Source of the DNA: Methylocystis sp.
GTDB lineage: Bacteria > Pseudomonadota > Alphaproteobacteria > Rhizobiales > Beijerinckiaceae
Length of the DNA: 37,515 bases
Assembly (NCBI GenBank): GCA_022843405.1
Contig: JALHNQ010000032.1
Span: 1 to 37,515, forward strand
Reading direction: 5' to 3'
In this document: positions 1 through 8,559 of the stretch, one piece after another
Numbering within the stretch: the first letter of the stretch is position 1
Layout of the letters: every line of letters starts with the position of its first letter
Made by a program: the position numbers and the translations under genes
The notes under the pieces: model-generated
What the model was told of the DNA's origin: nothing
Seen by the model: only the letters and a program-made list of their open reading frames with translations
The model's database searches: none

Positions 1-1
1 A

Positions 2-1060
2 ATATTCAGCGCCCAGGAACCCTGGGTCAAGACGCTCGCCGGACTTGGCGCGATCGCGCTGACTTTTCTCGCGGGCGCGGAACTCGATCCCGACGTATTT
101 AAGCTCAAATGGAAGGAGGCCGCCGCGATCGGCGTCGCGAGTTTCCTTGCCCCCGCCATCGGCTGCTGGGCGGTCGCCCATTATTTGCTGAGCTGGGAGA
201 ATTCGCCGGCGCTGCTGGCCGGCATCGCGCTCGCCGCCACCTCGGTCGCCGTCGTCTATACGGTGATGATGGAATATGGCTTCAACCGCACCGATTTCGG
301 CAAGACGATTCTCGCCGCCTGTTTCATCACCGACCTCGGCACGGTGGTGACGCTCGGCCTGGTGTTCGCTCCCTTCACCTGGAAGACCGCCCTGTTCGTC
401 GCCATGGTCGGCGCGGCGTTTGTCGGATTGCCGCGGGCGACGCCTTTGATCTTTGCAAAATTGGGCGGACGTCCCTCCGAATTCGAGACGAAATTCTTGT
501 TCTTTGTGCTGATGGCGCTCGGCGCGCTCGCGACTTGGGCAGGGAGCGAAGGCGTTCTGCCCGCCTATCTCATCGGCATGGCGCTCGCTGGCTCGGTTGG
601 CCGCGACCATGCGCTTATTCGCAGATTCAGAGCGATCACCATCGGCCTGCTGACGCCTTTCTACTTCATCCGGGCGGGATATTTCGTTTCCATTCCCGCC
701 GTTCTTGCCGCGCCGCTCGGCGTCGCCGCCTTTCTCGCCGTCGAGATGGCGACCAAGGTCGTCAGCGTCTATCCGGTTGCGCGCCGTTTCGGCTCGCCGC
801 ACAAGGACGCCATGTATACGACGCTGCTAATGGCGTCCGGCCTTACGTTCGGCACGATTTCGGCGCTGTTCGGCCTGTCGAACAACATCATCGACGAAAA
901 TCAATATTCGACGCTGGTCGCGGCGATCATCGCGACGGCGATCGTGCCGACAATGATCGCGAATAGTCTCTATTTGCCGCGCCATCGGCTGCCGCAAGAA
1001 GCGGCGCCGCATGTCGCGCATGCCGCCCAAGAGGAAAGGCGGCGCCTCGTCGAGGGATAA
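2..1060 (+). CDS. Cation:proton antiporter, CPA2/Kef-like (5' end outside window)
   Basis: The reading frame is open from the left edge of the window, so the true start lies upstream; about 352 residues are visible. The protein is very hydrophobic, with roughly nine or ten membrane segments. It carries the stretch LTFLAGAELDPDVFK near the visible start, typical of the Na+/H+ exchanger domain of the CPA2 family, whose acidic residues in this helix take part in ion exchange. It probably exchanges monovalent cations (K+ or Na+) for protons across the inner membrane. The charged tail after the last helix is short (about 25 residues) and shows no TrkA-N nucleotide-binding domain, so if it is Kef-like it lacks the usual regulatory C-terminus. 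The substrate cannot be told from sequence. Confidence 0.8.
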   Translation: MFSAQEPWVKTLAGLGAIALTFLAGAELDPDVFKLKWKEAAAIGVASFLAPAIGCWAVAHYLLSWENSPALLAGIALAATSVAVVYTVMMEYGFNRTDFGKTILAACFITDLGTVVTLGLVFAPFTWKTALFVAMVGAAFVGLPRATPLIFAKLGGRPSEFETKFLFFVLMALGALATWAGSEGVLPAYLIGMALAGSVGRDHALIRRFRAITIGLLTPFYFIRAGYFVSIPAVLAAPLGVAAFLAVEMATKVVSVYPVARRFGSPHKDAMYTTLLMASGLTFGTISALFGLSNNIIDENQYSTLVAAIIATAIVPTMIANSLYLPRHRLPQEAAPHVAHAAQEERRRLVEG

Positions 1061-1189
1061 TTGCGACTTGATTCCCGGCGTTCGCGATGCAATCAACGCG
1101 CATTGTCGCTCGAGGGAGCGCGCCTGCCCAGCCGCGCGCTTGCGCTCCGCTTAACTTCGAAGCGCCCGAAAAAAGGAAGGATGATCTGA

Positions 1190-1441
1190 ATGCGCACCTT
1201 TTTGAGGCTATCGGCTCTGGTGGCGTGTATTGCGGTCGTGCCGGCATTCGCTCAAGGAACGCCCCAGCAGCGCGCATCCTGCGAATCCGACGCGAATCGC
1301 GTTTGCGACGCCTATATTCCCGACGCCGTAGCCATCGAACGATGCCTGAGAGCCAACGCCGGTTCGATCAGCGCCGCGTGCCGAGCCGAACTTGGCATCG
1401 CTTCGGCGGCGCCCTCAGGCGGCAAACGGCGCAAGCGCTAG
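1190..1441 (+). CDS. Small exported cysteine-containing protein, unknown function
   Basis: This 83-residue protein begins with a clear signal peptide: MRTF, a hydrophobic stretch to about residue 19, then a likely cleavage after AFA. The mature part contains four cysteines (in SCESD, RVCDAY, RCLRAN and ACRAEL), spaced so that two disulfides could form in the periplasm, and ends in a basic tail GGKRRKR. A purine-rich ribosome binding site (aaggaagga) lies about 8 bases before the ATG. Small proteins of this kind are common beside other genes in Rhizobiales and are annotated only as Cys-rich hypothetical proteins. It stands alone between the antiporter and a convergent oxidoreductase gene. No function is proposed. 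Confidence 0.7.
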   Translation: MRTFLRLSALVACIAVVPAFAQGTPQQRASCESDANRVCDAYIPDAVAIERCLRANAGSISAACRAELGIASAAPSGGKRRKR

Positions 1442-1519
1442 ATCACGCCGCGTTTGGGCGCAATCGTCCCGAATGCGGATGACGGGATCGATTCCTAAAG
1501 CTTGGAGCGCGCATTGCGA

Positions 1520-1541
1520 AAAAAGCCGGCGTCGGCTTTTT
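1520..1541. terminator. Bidirectional A-stem-T terminator
   Basis: The stem aaaaagccg (1520-1528) pairs with cggcttttt (1533-1541) across a four-base loop. The A-run and T-run make it usable in both directions, and it lies between the ends of two convergent genes. A second short hairpin, caaactg (1569-1575) with cagtttg (1584-1590), straddles the stop codon of the minus-strand gene. Confidence 0.7.
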
Positions 1542-1582
1542 CGCGCGCCGCGCTCTAAACGACGGGGGCAAACTGTCCCACT

Positions 1583-3172
1583 TCAGTTTGCGCCATTTTC
1601 TCTTGAGGTCGCGATGGCGAGCCGATTCTCGGCGAGCCGCGCGGCCTCGGCGCCGGACAACATCGCGCCATTGAAGCCATGTTCGCCGCCGAACGCCGAG
1701 GCGAGATAGAGTCCGACGATCGGCGTCTGCGGCGTGCGCGGAAATCCCATCAAGATCGGCGCCTCGGCGGGCAGCGCCGCAAAGCCGTATACCGCGCCTT
1801 CCGGCGTATTGAGATAGCTCGCCATCGAATGGGCGTTGAGCAGCATCCGCGTCGTCACCAGGCCGGAAAATCCCGGATAGTCGCGGTCGAGAGAAGCCTG
1901 TATGGCGTCGAGCCAGCGTTCGCGCCGGGCGACCGCTGCTTCGCGCGGCAGATCGCGCCAATTGTCGAGGCGATCGAGGCCAAGCACGCTGACGAGGATC
2001 GGCGGCTCGTCCCAAAGCCCCGAGTCGACGGCGGTGAAATTGGCGATCGTATGGAGCGGCAGCGCCCCCTTGGGATCGTCCGCCATCGCGCCCGCTCCGT
2101 CGCCATATTGATCGAAGCGCCGCATGTCTGGCGGCATGACCACGGTCGTGAACTCCGTCAGCCCGACCGTCGAGGGTTTCGCGCTCAAACCGAAATTCGC
2201 TGCAAACAGCGACGTCGAAACCCTACGGGACCCGAAGGCCTCCTCCATCTTCGCGCGCGCGGGCGCGTCCATCATCGTCGCGGCTTCCGAAGGCGCGCAA
2301 TTCGCCATGACGACTCGCGCTTCAATGCGCTCCTCGCCGTCGCCGGCGCGCCGCGCGACATGACGAATCGCGACGACGGCGCCGTCAGCGTTCGTCTCAA
2401 TGGCGGTGACGAGTCGGCCCAGGCGCACGACGCCGCCAGTCTTGGTGATCGCCTTCGCCAGCTTCAGGCTCAACTGTCGCGAGCCGCCTTTTATGTAGGC
2501 GCCGCCGGACGCGATATAGCCGCCTTGGGCGAGCGCGTAGAAAATCCACCACAGCCGGCGCGGATCGTCGCCGTAATAGGCGAGATTGGCCCCCAGCGCG
2601 CATTTTAGGGCCTCACAGCCGGCGAAATCGCGCTCCATGATCTCATGCAGCGAGTTTTGCCAGCCGGCGGCCGCCGGCGCGACTTCCCAAAGTCCGCGCG
2701 CCAATTTGGCGAAGGAGCCTTTCTCGCGCGCCTGCTTTAGCGTCCACAGGGCGTCGTGGATCTGCTCGACCTCGCCAAGAAACCGTTGAATCGCGGCGCG
2801 CTTATCGGGGAATCGGGCGGCGAGCGCCTCATAGGCCGGCGCAAAGCCGAAAGGCAGTTCGAAGGGCTCGCCGATCGGTCCGCCGCGTACCGAATAGAGA
2901 GCGCCGGTCGGCAGCCACTCGATCTCGTCGAGAATCCCCAGGCGACGCAAGATGTCGTGCTTCACGTCGCGGGGGTTGCGGGCGTCCGAGGTCTGATGGA
3001 GCGACGCTTCGACGGTCAGCGGCCCGACCTTATAGACCGAGGCCGCGCCGCCCAGGCTGAAATTGCGCTCCAGCAGGCAGACGCTGTAGCCGGCATGCGC
3101 CAGCAGCGCGCCCGCCGTCAATCCGCCCAGTCCCGAGCCGATCACTGCGGCGTCGAATGTCTTGTCGCTCAT
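1583..3172 (-). CDS. Phytoene-dehydrogenase-like FAD-dependent oxidoreductase
   Basis: The 529-residue protein opens with an FAD-binding Rossmann motif, VIGSGLGGLTAG (residues 10-21), followed by an acidic residue in CLLERN and by SLGGAAS, the pattern of the CrtI/carotenoid isomerase/retinol saturase superfamily. The length matches these enzymes (about 490-540). It probably oxidises, reduces or isomerises a polyene or lipid-like substrate at the membrane surface, but no crt genes lie nearby and the substrate is unknown. The frame stays open for another 139 codons upstream. The start at 3172 is chosen because the flavin motif normally lies within about ten residues of the N-terminus and the extension would run under the divergent msrB promoter region. 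It is convergent with the small exported protein gene. Confidence 0.82.
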   Translation of the reverse strand: MSDKTFDAAVIGSGLGGLTAGALLAHAGYSVCLLERNFSLGGAASVYKVGPLTVEASLHQTSDARNPRDVKHDILRRLGILDEIEWLPTGALYSVRGGPIGEPFELPFGFAPAYEALAARFPDKRAAIQRFLGEVEQIHDALWTLKQAREKGSFAKLARGLWEVAPAAAGWQNSLHEIMERDFAGCEALKCALGANLAYYGDDPRRLWWIFYALAQGGYIASGGAYIKGGSRQLSLKLAKAITKTGGVVRLGRLVTAIETNADGAVVAIRHVARRAGDGEERIEARVVMANCAPSEAATMMDAPARAKMEEAFGSRRVSTSLFAANFGLSAKPSTVGLTEFTTVVMPPDMRRFDQYGDGAGAMADDPKGALPLHTIANFTAVDSGLWDEPPILVSVLGLDRLDNWRDLPREAAVARRERWLDAIQASLDRDYPGFSGLVTTRMLLNAHSMASYLNTPEGAVYGFAALPAEAPILMGFPRTPQTPIVGLYLASAFGGEHGFNGAMLSGAEAARLAENRLAIATSRENGAN

Positions 3173-3295
3173 TCTCGAATCATCGCTTTCGCTGGATGTC
3201 GGCCACTCTATCCCGCCCAAAGCCTCTGGCGAAAGGCGGCGGTTGACATAGGATAGGAACTCGAACCGAAGAATCCTTGGAAAAGGCGCTGGCGC

Positions 3296-3697
3296 ATGGC
3301 CGAAGAGAGCTTTCCCGTAACCCGCACCGACGCCGAATGGCGGGCGCTGCTCACACCCGAGCAATATCAGGTCATGCGCGGCCATGGCACCGAGCGTCCA
3401 GGAAGTTGCGCGCTCAATCACGAAAAGCGTCCGGGCGCATTCAACTGCGCCGGCTGCGGCCAGCCGCTGTTTCGTTCCGGCGAGAAGTTCGAAAGCGGTA
3501 CCGGCTGGCCGAGCTTCTTCGATCCGCTTCCGGGCGCGCTCGGCTCGACCGTCGATCGCGGTTACGGCATGGTTCGCACCGAAGTGCACTGCAGCCGCTG
3601 CGGCTCACATCTCGGCCATGTCTTCAACGACGGCCCCCCGCCGACCGGACTGCGCTATTGCATCAACGGCGTCGCGCTAGACTTTCAGCCCGAATAG
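3296..3697 (+). CDS. msrB: Peptide-methionine (R)-S-oxide reductase
   Basis: The 133-residue protein reduces methionine-R-sulfoxide in oxidised proteins, using thioredoxin as donor. It has the full MsrB signature: two zinc-binding CxxC pairs (C51/C54 and C99/C102), the GTGWPSF substrate-pocket stretch (residues 68-74), the [18 protein letters not shown] block and the catalytic cysteine C122. C38 is an extra cysteine that could act as resolving residue. Length is normal for a single-domain MsrB without a fused MsrA, and there is no signal peptide, so it should be cytosolic. It is divergent from the FAD oxidoreductase gene, with 123 bp between the two starts. Confidence 0.95.
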   Translation: MAEESFPVTRTDAEWRALLTPEQYQVMRGHGTERPGSCALNHEKRPGAFNCAGCGQPLFRSGEKFESGTGWPSFFDPLPGALGSTVDRGYGMVRTEVHCSRCGSHLGHVFNDGPPPTGLRYCINGVALDFQPE

Positions 3698-4382
3698 GGT
3701 CGCATGACTATAGGCCCCGGCGATCGACCGATAGAGTCAAGGATGCGGCGTTGACTGCGACAAATTTTTTTCTGAGCGGGTCTCAGCGGATGCTGCGCCC
3801 GCTCTCCTGCGGTTTCTTCGGATAGGCTAGGACGGGGTTGGGTTTCGCTGTAGCGCCCGCAAGGCACCGGTCTATGCCCACCAGATTGGCTTCGCAGGCG
3901 TGTAGGAGGCGTCAAGATTTCCATAGAGAATGAGCGCATTCGTCGGCGAAAGCCTGATTAATGCTCAACAACTCGTTAGGGTAGGGCAAGGATAGGCGAT
4001 CGGCCCGGCTTGTCGAATAAGCGACATGCCTTGGGCGCCTTGTCGCGCGAGCGGGAGTCGCTTCAAAACGCCGGTGACGACGGCGCGCCGCCGGAGGCCT
4101 GGCCGGCTTGACGAGCAATTTTGATTCCCGTCATACGAGGTGTCCGCCAATGAATTCTTCAGCAAGCGGACTCTTGCGCACGTCGGCTCGTAGCGGCGAA
4201 CCGCGGGCCTTAATGCGCGGCTTGAACAAAACGACGGTCGCAAGACAGGCTGCAGCCTGACATCGGCAGGATTTCAGCCCGGTCGACCGGGAAGCGGTTC
4301 GGCGGCGCCAACCCGTTTCTCGATGACCGAAAAAACAAATTCTGGGCCTGCGCGACGCGGGCCCCGAGAGGGAGTGGACTGC
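3698..4382 (+). promoter_or_regulatory. Long gene-free leader region before the serine-cycle cluster
   Basis: No convincing gene is seen in these 685 bases; short minus-strand frames here are Arg/Pro-rich and have no family features. The region should hold the promoter of the C1 cluster. It contains two perfect palindromes, aggctgcagcct (4247-4258) and cccggtcgaccggg (4278-4291), and an interrupted inverted repeat tccgc...gcgga near 4143-4170. A purine-rich ribosome binding site gagagggag (4366-4374) lies 8 bases before the chosen ftfL start at 4383. I could not place a convincing -35/-10 pair or a known riboswitch. Confidence 0.45.
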
Positions 4383-6116
4383 ATGTCAGAAAGGTCAGCC
4401 GCCGCGCCGGGCGCGAGCGGAATAGACAATCAGCATCTTGCGCCGAAGTCCGACATCGAGATTTCGCAGGCGGCGAAGATGCTGCCGATCATCGACGTCG
4501 CCCGCGACAAGCTCGGCATCCCGGCCGAGCATGTGCAGCCCTATGGCCACTACAAGGGCAAGATTTCCCTCGACTATATTTCCTCCCTCGCGGGCCAGGC
4601 CGACGGCAAGCTCATCCTCGTCACGGCGATTACGCCGACGCCGGCCGGCGAAGGCAAGACGACAACCACCGTCGGGCTCACCGACGGGCTCAATCACATC
4701 GGCAAGAAGGCGTTGTGCTGTCTGCGCGAGCCCTCGCTTGGCCCCTGCTTTGGCGTGAAGGGCGGCGCGGCCGGCGGCGGCTATGCGCAGGTGGTGCCGA
4801 TGGAGGACATCAATCTCCACTTCACCGGCGATTTCCACGCGATCGGCGCGGCCAACAATCTGCTCGCGGCGCTGATCGACAATCACATCTATTGGGGCGG
4901 CGAGCCCAAGATCGACTCGCGCCGCGTCTCATGGCGGCGCGTCGTCGACATGAACGATCGCGCCCTGCGTTCGGTCGTTTCGTCGCTGGGCGGCGCAGCG
5001 AACGGCTTCGCCCGCGAGGACGGATTCGACATCACCGTCGCCTCGGAAGTGATGGCGATCTTCTGCCTCGCCTCGAGTTTTGCCGATCTGCAGCGCCGGC
5101 TGGGCGACATCATTGTCGGCCAGACGCGCGACAAGAAAAGCGTGCGCGCTTCGGAAATCAAGGCGGCGGGCTCGATGGCCGCGCTGCTCAAGGACGCAAT
5201 CTCGCCCAATCTCGTGCAGACACTAGAGAACAATCCGGCGATCATCCATGGCGGCCCCTTCGCCAATATCGCGCATGGCTGCAACTCGGTCATCGCGACG
5301 AAGGCCGGCTTAAAGCTTGCCGATTACGTCGTGACCGAGGCAGGCTTCGGCGCCGATCTCGGCGCGGAGAAGTTCTTCGACATCAAGTGCCGCAAGGCGG
5401 GCCTCAAGCCCGACATCACGGTGATCGTCGCGACGATCCGCGCGCTCAAAATGCATGGCGGCGTCGCCAAGGACGATCTGAAGGCCGAGAATGTCGCGGC
5501 GGTCGAGAAGGGCTTCGAGAATTTGAAGCGCCATATCGGCAACGTCCGCAAATTTGGCGTGCCGGTTCTCGTCTCGATCAACAAATTCTCGGCGGACACG
5601 GCGGCCGAGATGGCGGCGCTCGACAAGCTCTGCAAGGCGGAAGGCGTCGAATGCGTCGTCGCCGACAATTGGGGCTCCGGCGGCGCCGGCGCGGCGGACC
5701 TCGCCAGGGCCGTCGTCAAGACGATCGAGACGCAGCCCTCGAACTTCAAGCCGCTCTATCCGGACGACATGCCGCTTGCCGAGAAGGTGCGCACGATCGC
5801 CAAGGAGCTCTACGGCGCCGCCGATATATCCTATGACTCGGGCATCAAGGCGCGTTTCGCCGAATTGGAGAAGGAAGGCTTCGGCAATTTCCCGGTCTGC
5901 ATCGCCAAGACGCAATACAGCTTCTCGACGGATCAAAACGCCAAGGGCGCGCCCTCCGGCTTCACGATCCCGATTCGCGAATTGCGTCTCTCGGCAGGCG
6001 CCGAGTTCATCGTGGCGGTGTGCGGCGACATCATGACGATGCCGGGATTGCCCAAGGTTCCCGCCGCAAACAACATCTATGTTGACGACCAGGGCCGCAT
6101 CGCCGGCCTGTTCTAG
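4383..6116 (+). CDS. ftfL: Formate--tetrahydrofolate ligase
   Basis: The enzyme (577 residues with this start) condenses formate with tetrahydrofolate, using ATP, to give 10-formyl-H4F. In serine-cycle methylotrophs this is the route by which formate carbon enters assimilation. The P-loop [13 protein letters not shown] (84-96) and the conserved stretches [44 protein letters not shown] and ITMPGLPK-like [10 protein letters not shown] near the C-terminus are all present. Family members begin near SDIEI, so this protein has about 20 extra N-terminal residues rich in Ser/Ala/Gly. An in-frame ATG at 4323 would add 20 more, but it has no ribosome binding site, while 4383 has gagagggag at good spacing. 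It is the first gene of the serine-cycle cluster, and a GC-rich hairpin follows it. Confidence 0.96.
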   Translation: MSERSAAAPGASGIDNQHLAPKSDIEISQAAKMLPIIDVARDKLGIPAEHVQPYGHYKGKISLDYISSLAGQADGKLILVTAITPTPAGEGKTTTTVGLTDGLNHIGKKALCCLREPSLGPCFGVKGGAAGGGYAQVVPMEDINLHFTGDFHAIGAANNLLAALIDNHIYWGGEPKIDSRRVSWRRVVDMNDRALRSVVSSLGGAANGFAREDGFDITVASEVMAIFCLASSFADLQRRLGDIIVGQTRDKKSVRASEIKAAGSMAALLKDAISPNLVQTLENNPAIIHGGPFANIAHGCNSVIATKAGLKLADYVVTEAGFGADLGAEKFFDIKCRKAGLKPDITVIVATIRALKMHGGVAKDDLKAENVAAVEKGFENLKRHIGNVRKFGVPVLVSINKFSADTAAEMAALDKLCKAEGVECVVADNWGSGGAGAADLARAVVKTIETQPSNFKPLYPDDMPLAEKVRTIAKELYGAADISYDSGIKARFAELEKEGFGNFPVCIAKTQYSFSTDQNAKGAPSGFTIPIRELRLSAGAEFIVAVCGDIMTMPGLPKVPAANNIYVDDQGRIAGLF

Positions 6117-6126
6117 CGAAATTCCC

Positions 6127-6141
6127 GGCGCCGCCGGCGCC
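6127..6141 (+). other. GC hairpin between ftfL and sga
   Basis: GGCGCC (6127-6132) and GGCGCC (6136-6141) flank GCC and can form a compact stem. It is followed by gcgtcatttaat rather than a T-run, so it is more likely an mRNA processing or stability element, or a weak attenuator, than a full terminator. Confidence 0.4.
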
Positions 6142-6180
6142 GCGTCATTTAATACCTGCCGCTCGAAAGGAGCTTGAGAA

Positions 6181-7374
6181 ATGTTGAATTCCAGAATTCC
6201 CGGCAAGAATTTTCTTTTTGTGCCGGGCCCGACCAATCTTCCCGACCGCGTGGTGCGCGCCATGTCGGTCGCGTCCGAAGACCATCGCTCGCCGACTTTC
6301 CCCGATCTCGTCAAGCCGCTCTTTCCCGGCCTCAAGAAGGTCTTTGGCACCGAGAAGGGCCACGCCTTCATCTTCCCGGCGTCCGGCACCGGCGGCTGGG
6401 AAGCTGCGATCACCAACACGCTGTCGCCCGGCGACAAGGTTTTGGCGCAGCGTTTCGGCCAGTTCTCCCATCTGTGGATCGACCTGTGCAAGCGTCAGGG
6501 CCTCGAGGTCATCGTGCAGGAGCGCGAGTGGGGCACCGGCAATGATCCCGAGCTGATCGAGGAGACGCTGAAGGCCGACAAGAATCACGAGATCAAGGCC
6601 GTTCTCGCCACGCATAATGAAACGGCGACCGGCGTGACCTCCGACATCGCCGCGGTGCGCAGGGCGATGGACAACGCCAAGCATCCGGCGTTGCTCTTCG
6701 TCGACGGCGTGTCCTCGGTCGCCTCGCTCGAATTCAAGATGGACGAATGGGGCGTCGACGTGATCGTGTCGGGCTCGCAGAAGGGCTTCATGCTGCCGGC
6801 CGGCTTGCTGCTCATGGCGGCGAGCCAGAAGGCAATCGAAGCGGGCAAGTCCAACAAGGGCCGCCGCGCCTATTTCGAATTCCAGGACATGATCAACGCC
6901 AATAAGGCGGGCTATTTCCCCTACACGCCTTCCGTGCCGTTGCTCTATGGCCTCAAGGAAGCGCTCTCGATCCTGTTCGAAGAAGGACTCGATCAGGTCT
7001 ACAAGCGCCACCATCATCTCGCCGAAGGCGTTCGCGCCGCCGTCTCCGCATGGGGCCTCAAGTGTTGCGCGAAGGAGCCGAAGTGGAATTCCGACACCGT
7101 GACGGCGATCGTCGTGCCGGAAGGCTATGACGCCGCCAAGGTCATCGAGATCGCCTACAAGCGCTACAATCTCGCGCTCGGCGCCGGCCTGTCTGAAGTC
7201 GCCGGCAAGGTGTTCCGCATCGGTCACCTCGGCGACCTCAACGAGCTCATGCTGCTCGGCGCCATCGGCGGCGCTGAGATGGCCATGCTCGATGTCGGCA
7301 TTCCGGTGACTCCGGGCTCCGGCGCCGCGGCGGCGCAGGCGGTCTATCGCGCCAATCCGCTGTTGAAGATGTAA
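6181..7374 (+). CDS. sga: Serine--glyoxylate aminotransferase
   Basis: This 397-residue class V PLP aminotransferase transfers the amino group of serine to glyoxylate, giving hydroxypyruvate and glycine; it closes the amino-group loop of the serine cycle. The PLP lysine is K201 in SGSQKGFMLP, with the cofactor-binding LLFVDGVSS (171-179) upstream of it. FVPGPTN near the N-terminus and PASGTGGWEA are typical of the family, and length is normal. The ribosome binding site aaaggag lies about 9 bases before the ATG. It stands 64 bp after ftfL and 92 bp before hprA, a spacing consistent with one transcript, although a hairpin separates it from hprA. Confidence 0.97.
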   Translation: MLNSRIPGKNFLFVPGPTNLPDRVVRAMSVASEDHRSPTFPDLVKPLFPGLKKVFGTEKGHAFIFPASGTGGWEAAITNTLSPGDKVLAQRFGQFSHLWIDLCKRQGLEVIVQEREWGTGNDPELIEETLKADKNHEIKAVLATHNETATGVTSDIAAVRRAMDNAKHPALLFVDGVSSVASLEFKMDEWGVDVIVSGSQKGFMLPAGLLLMAASQKAIEAGKSNKGRRAYFEFQDMINANKAGYFPYTPSVPLLYGLKEALSILFEEGLDQVYKRHHHLAEGVRAAVSAWGLKCCAKEPKWNSDTVTAIVVPEGYDAAKVIEIAYKRYNLALGAGLSEVAGKVFRIGHLGDLNELMLLGAIGGAEMAMLDVGIPVTPGSGAAAAQAVYRANPLLKM

Positions 7375-7384
7375 GGCGGCAATA

Positions 7385-7436
7385 GGCAGTCGGCAGTCGG
7401 AGAATTTCGACTGCCGAAGCCCGATTGCCGACTGCC
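7385..7436 (+). repeat. Inverted repeat between sga and hprA
   Basis: The arms ggcagtcggcagtcgg (7385-7400) and ccgattgccgactgcc (7421-7436) pair at 15 of 16 positions around a 20-base loop. The left arm is itself a direct duplication of the unit cagtcgg, and the loop holds a further cgactgccga. There is no T-run, so this is not an ordinary terminator. Confidence 0.65.
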
Positions 7437-7466
7437 GACACAATGAGAAAGAGGGGGAAAAAGGTT

Positions 7467-8408
7467 ATGTCGCACAAAATCGTCTTTCTCGATCGGGAAA
7501 CGCTCGACGCCAATGTGCGCAAGCCGAATTTTCCTCACGAATATGCCGAACACGCGCAGACGGCGCCCGACCAGATTGTGGAACGGCTGAAAGGCGTGAC
7601 GATCTGCATCACCAACAAGGTGCCGCTGCGCGAAGCGACGTTGAAGCAGCTTCCAGATCTCAAGCTCATCGCCGTCGCCGCGACCGGCACGGACGTGATC
7701 GACAAGGCATATACGACCGCCAATGGGATCGTCGTCTCCAACATCCGCAACTACGCCTTCAATACGCTGCCCGAACATGTGTTCGCGCTGCTGTTCGCGC
7801 TGCGCCGCAATCTGATCAATTACTACAACTCCGTGCGCCAAGGCCGCTGGGGTTATGCCAACCAATTCTGCTATTTCGACTATCCGATCTATGACATCGC
7901 TGGCTCGACGCTCGGCATTGTCGGCTATGGCGCGCTCGGCAGGGAAATCGAGAAGCGCGCCGTCGCGCTCGGCATGAAAGTGCTGATCAACGACGTCATG
8001 GACGTGCCGAACAAGGTCGACATCCCGACCATTCTGCGCGAGGCGGACGTCGTCACGCTCAACCTGCCGCTCACCCCGGAGACGAAGAACATGATCGGCG
8101 CGAAGGAGTTTGCGTCGATGAAGAAGACCGCCTGCATCATCAACACGGCGCGCGGCGGCATCATTGACGAGGCGGCGCTTGCCGAAGCGCTCCGCAACGG
8201 AGTCATCGCCGGCGCGGGCATGGATGTTTTGACCGTCGAGCCGCCGAAGAATGGCAATATTCTTCTCGACCCGACGATTCCCAATCTGATCATCACGCCG
8301 CATGTCGCCTGGGCTTCGAAAGAGGCGATGCAGGTTCTCGCCGACCAGCTCGTCGACAATATCGACGCCTTTGTCGCCGGGAGCCCGCGCAATGTCGTGA
8401 CGGCGTGA
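7467..8408 (+). CDS. hprA: Hydroxypyruvate reductase (NAD(P)H-dependent, D-2-hydroxyacid dehydrogenase family)
   Basis: The enzyme reduces hydroxypyruvate to D-glycerate, the serine-cycle step after serine-glyoxylate aminotransferase. The 313-residue protein has the family's nucleotide-binding motif GYGALG (153-158) and the catalytic triad R229 (NTARGG), E258 (TVEPP) and H279 (TPHVAWAS). The frame extends 14 codons further up, but the start at 7467 has a purine-rich site (gagggggaaaaagg) just ahead, and MSHKIVFLD is the expected N-terminus. Neighbouring genes in the same direction are sga before and mtdA after. The 151-bp gap to mtdA contains a palindromic repeat. Confidence 0.96.
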   Translation: MSHKIVFLDRETLDANVRKPNFPHEYAEHAQTAPDQIVERLKGVTICITNKVPLREATLKQLPDLKLIAVAATGTDVIDKAYTTANGIVVSNIRNYAFNTLPEHVFALLFALRRNLINYYNSVRQGRWGYANQFCYFDYPIYDIAGSTLGIVGYGALGREIEKRAVALGMKVLINDVMDVPNKVDIPTILREADVVTLNLPLTPETKNMIGAKEFASMKKTACIINTARGGIIDEAALAEALRNGVIAGAGMDVLTVEPPKNGNILLDPTIPNLIITPHVAWASKEAMQVLADQLVDNIDAFVAGSPRNVVTA

Positions 8409-8432
8409 GGACAGCGTGTTTCGCTTGCTGTT

Positions 8433-8537
8433 GCCGTCATGCCCGCACTCGTCGCGGGCATCCACGCGCCGCCGCTACGGAGCGTTTTTTAAGAGTTGCG
8501 CAACGTCCCGGCGTGGATGGCCGGGACAAGCCCGGCC
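8433..8537 (+). repeat. GTCATGCCCGC-type palindromic intergenic repeat
   Basis: The left arm gtcatgcccgcactcgtcgc... and the right arm ...gcgtggatggccgggacaag are imperfect inverted copies with a variable centre that includes a run of six T. The same element occurs in inverted orientation at 36094-36183. It fills most of the gap between hprA and mtdA. Confidence 0.75.
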
Positions 8538-8559
8538 AGACGCGGCCTGAGGAAATCCG

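Noticed and set aside
1583-3589. 668-codon version of the FAD oxidoreductase
   Set aside because: The extra 139 residues run antisense to msrB and precede the flavin motif, which should lie at the N-terminus; the start at 3172 is used instead.
3685-4243. Short minus-strand frames in the gap before ftfL
   Set aside because: They overlap each other, are rich in Arg, Pro and Ser, lack ribosome binding sites and resemble no family. Treated as non-coding.
6145-7443. Long minus-strand frame of 432 codons over sga
   Set aside because: It is the antisense shadow of sga, which has every catalytic motif. The frame is His/Arg/Asp-rich with no family features, as expected from codon bias in GC-rich genes.
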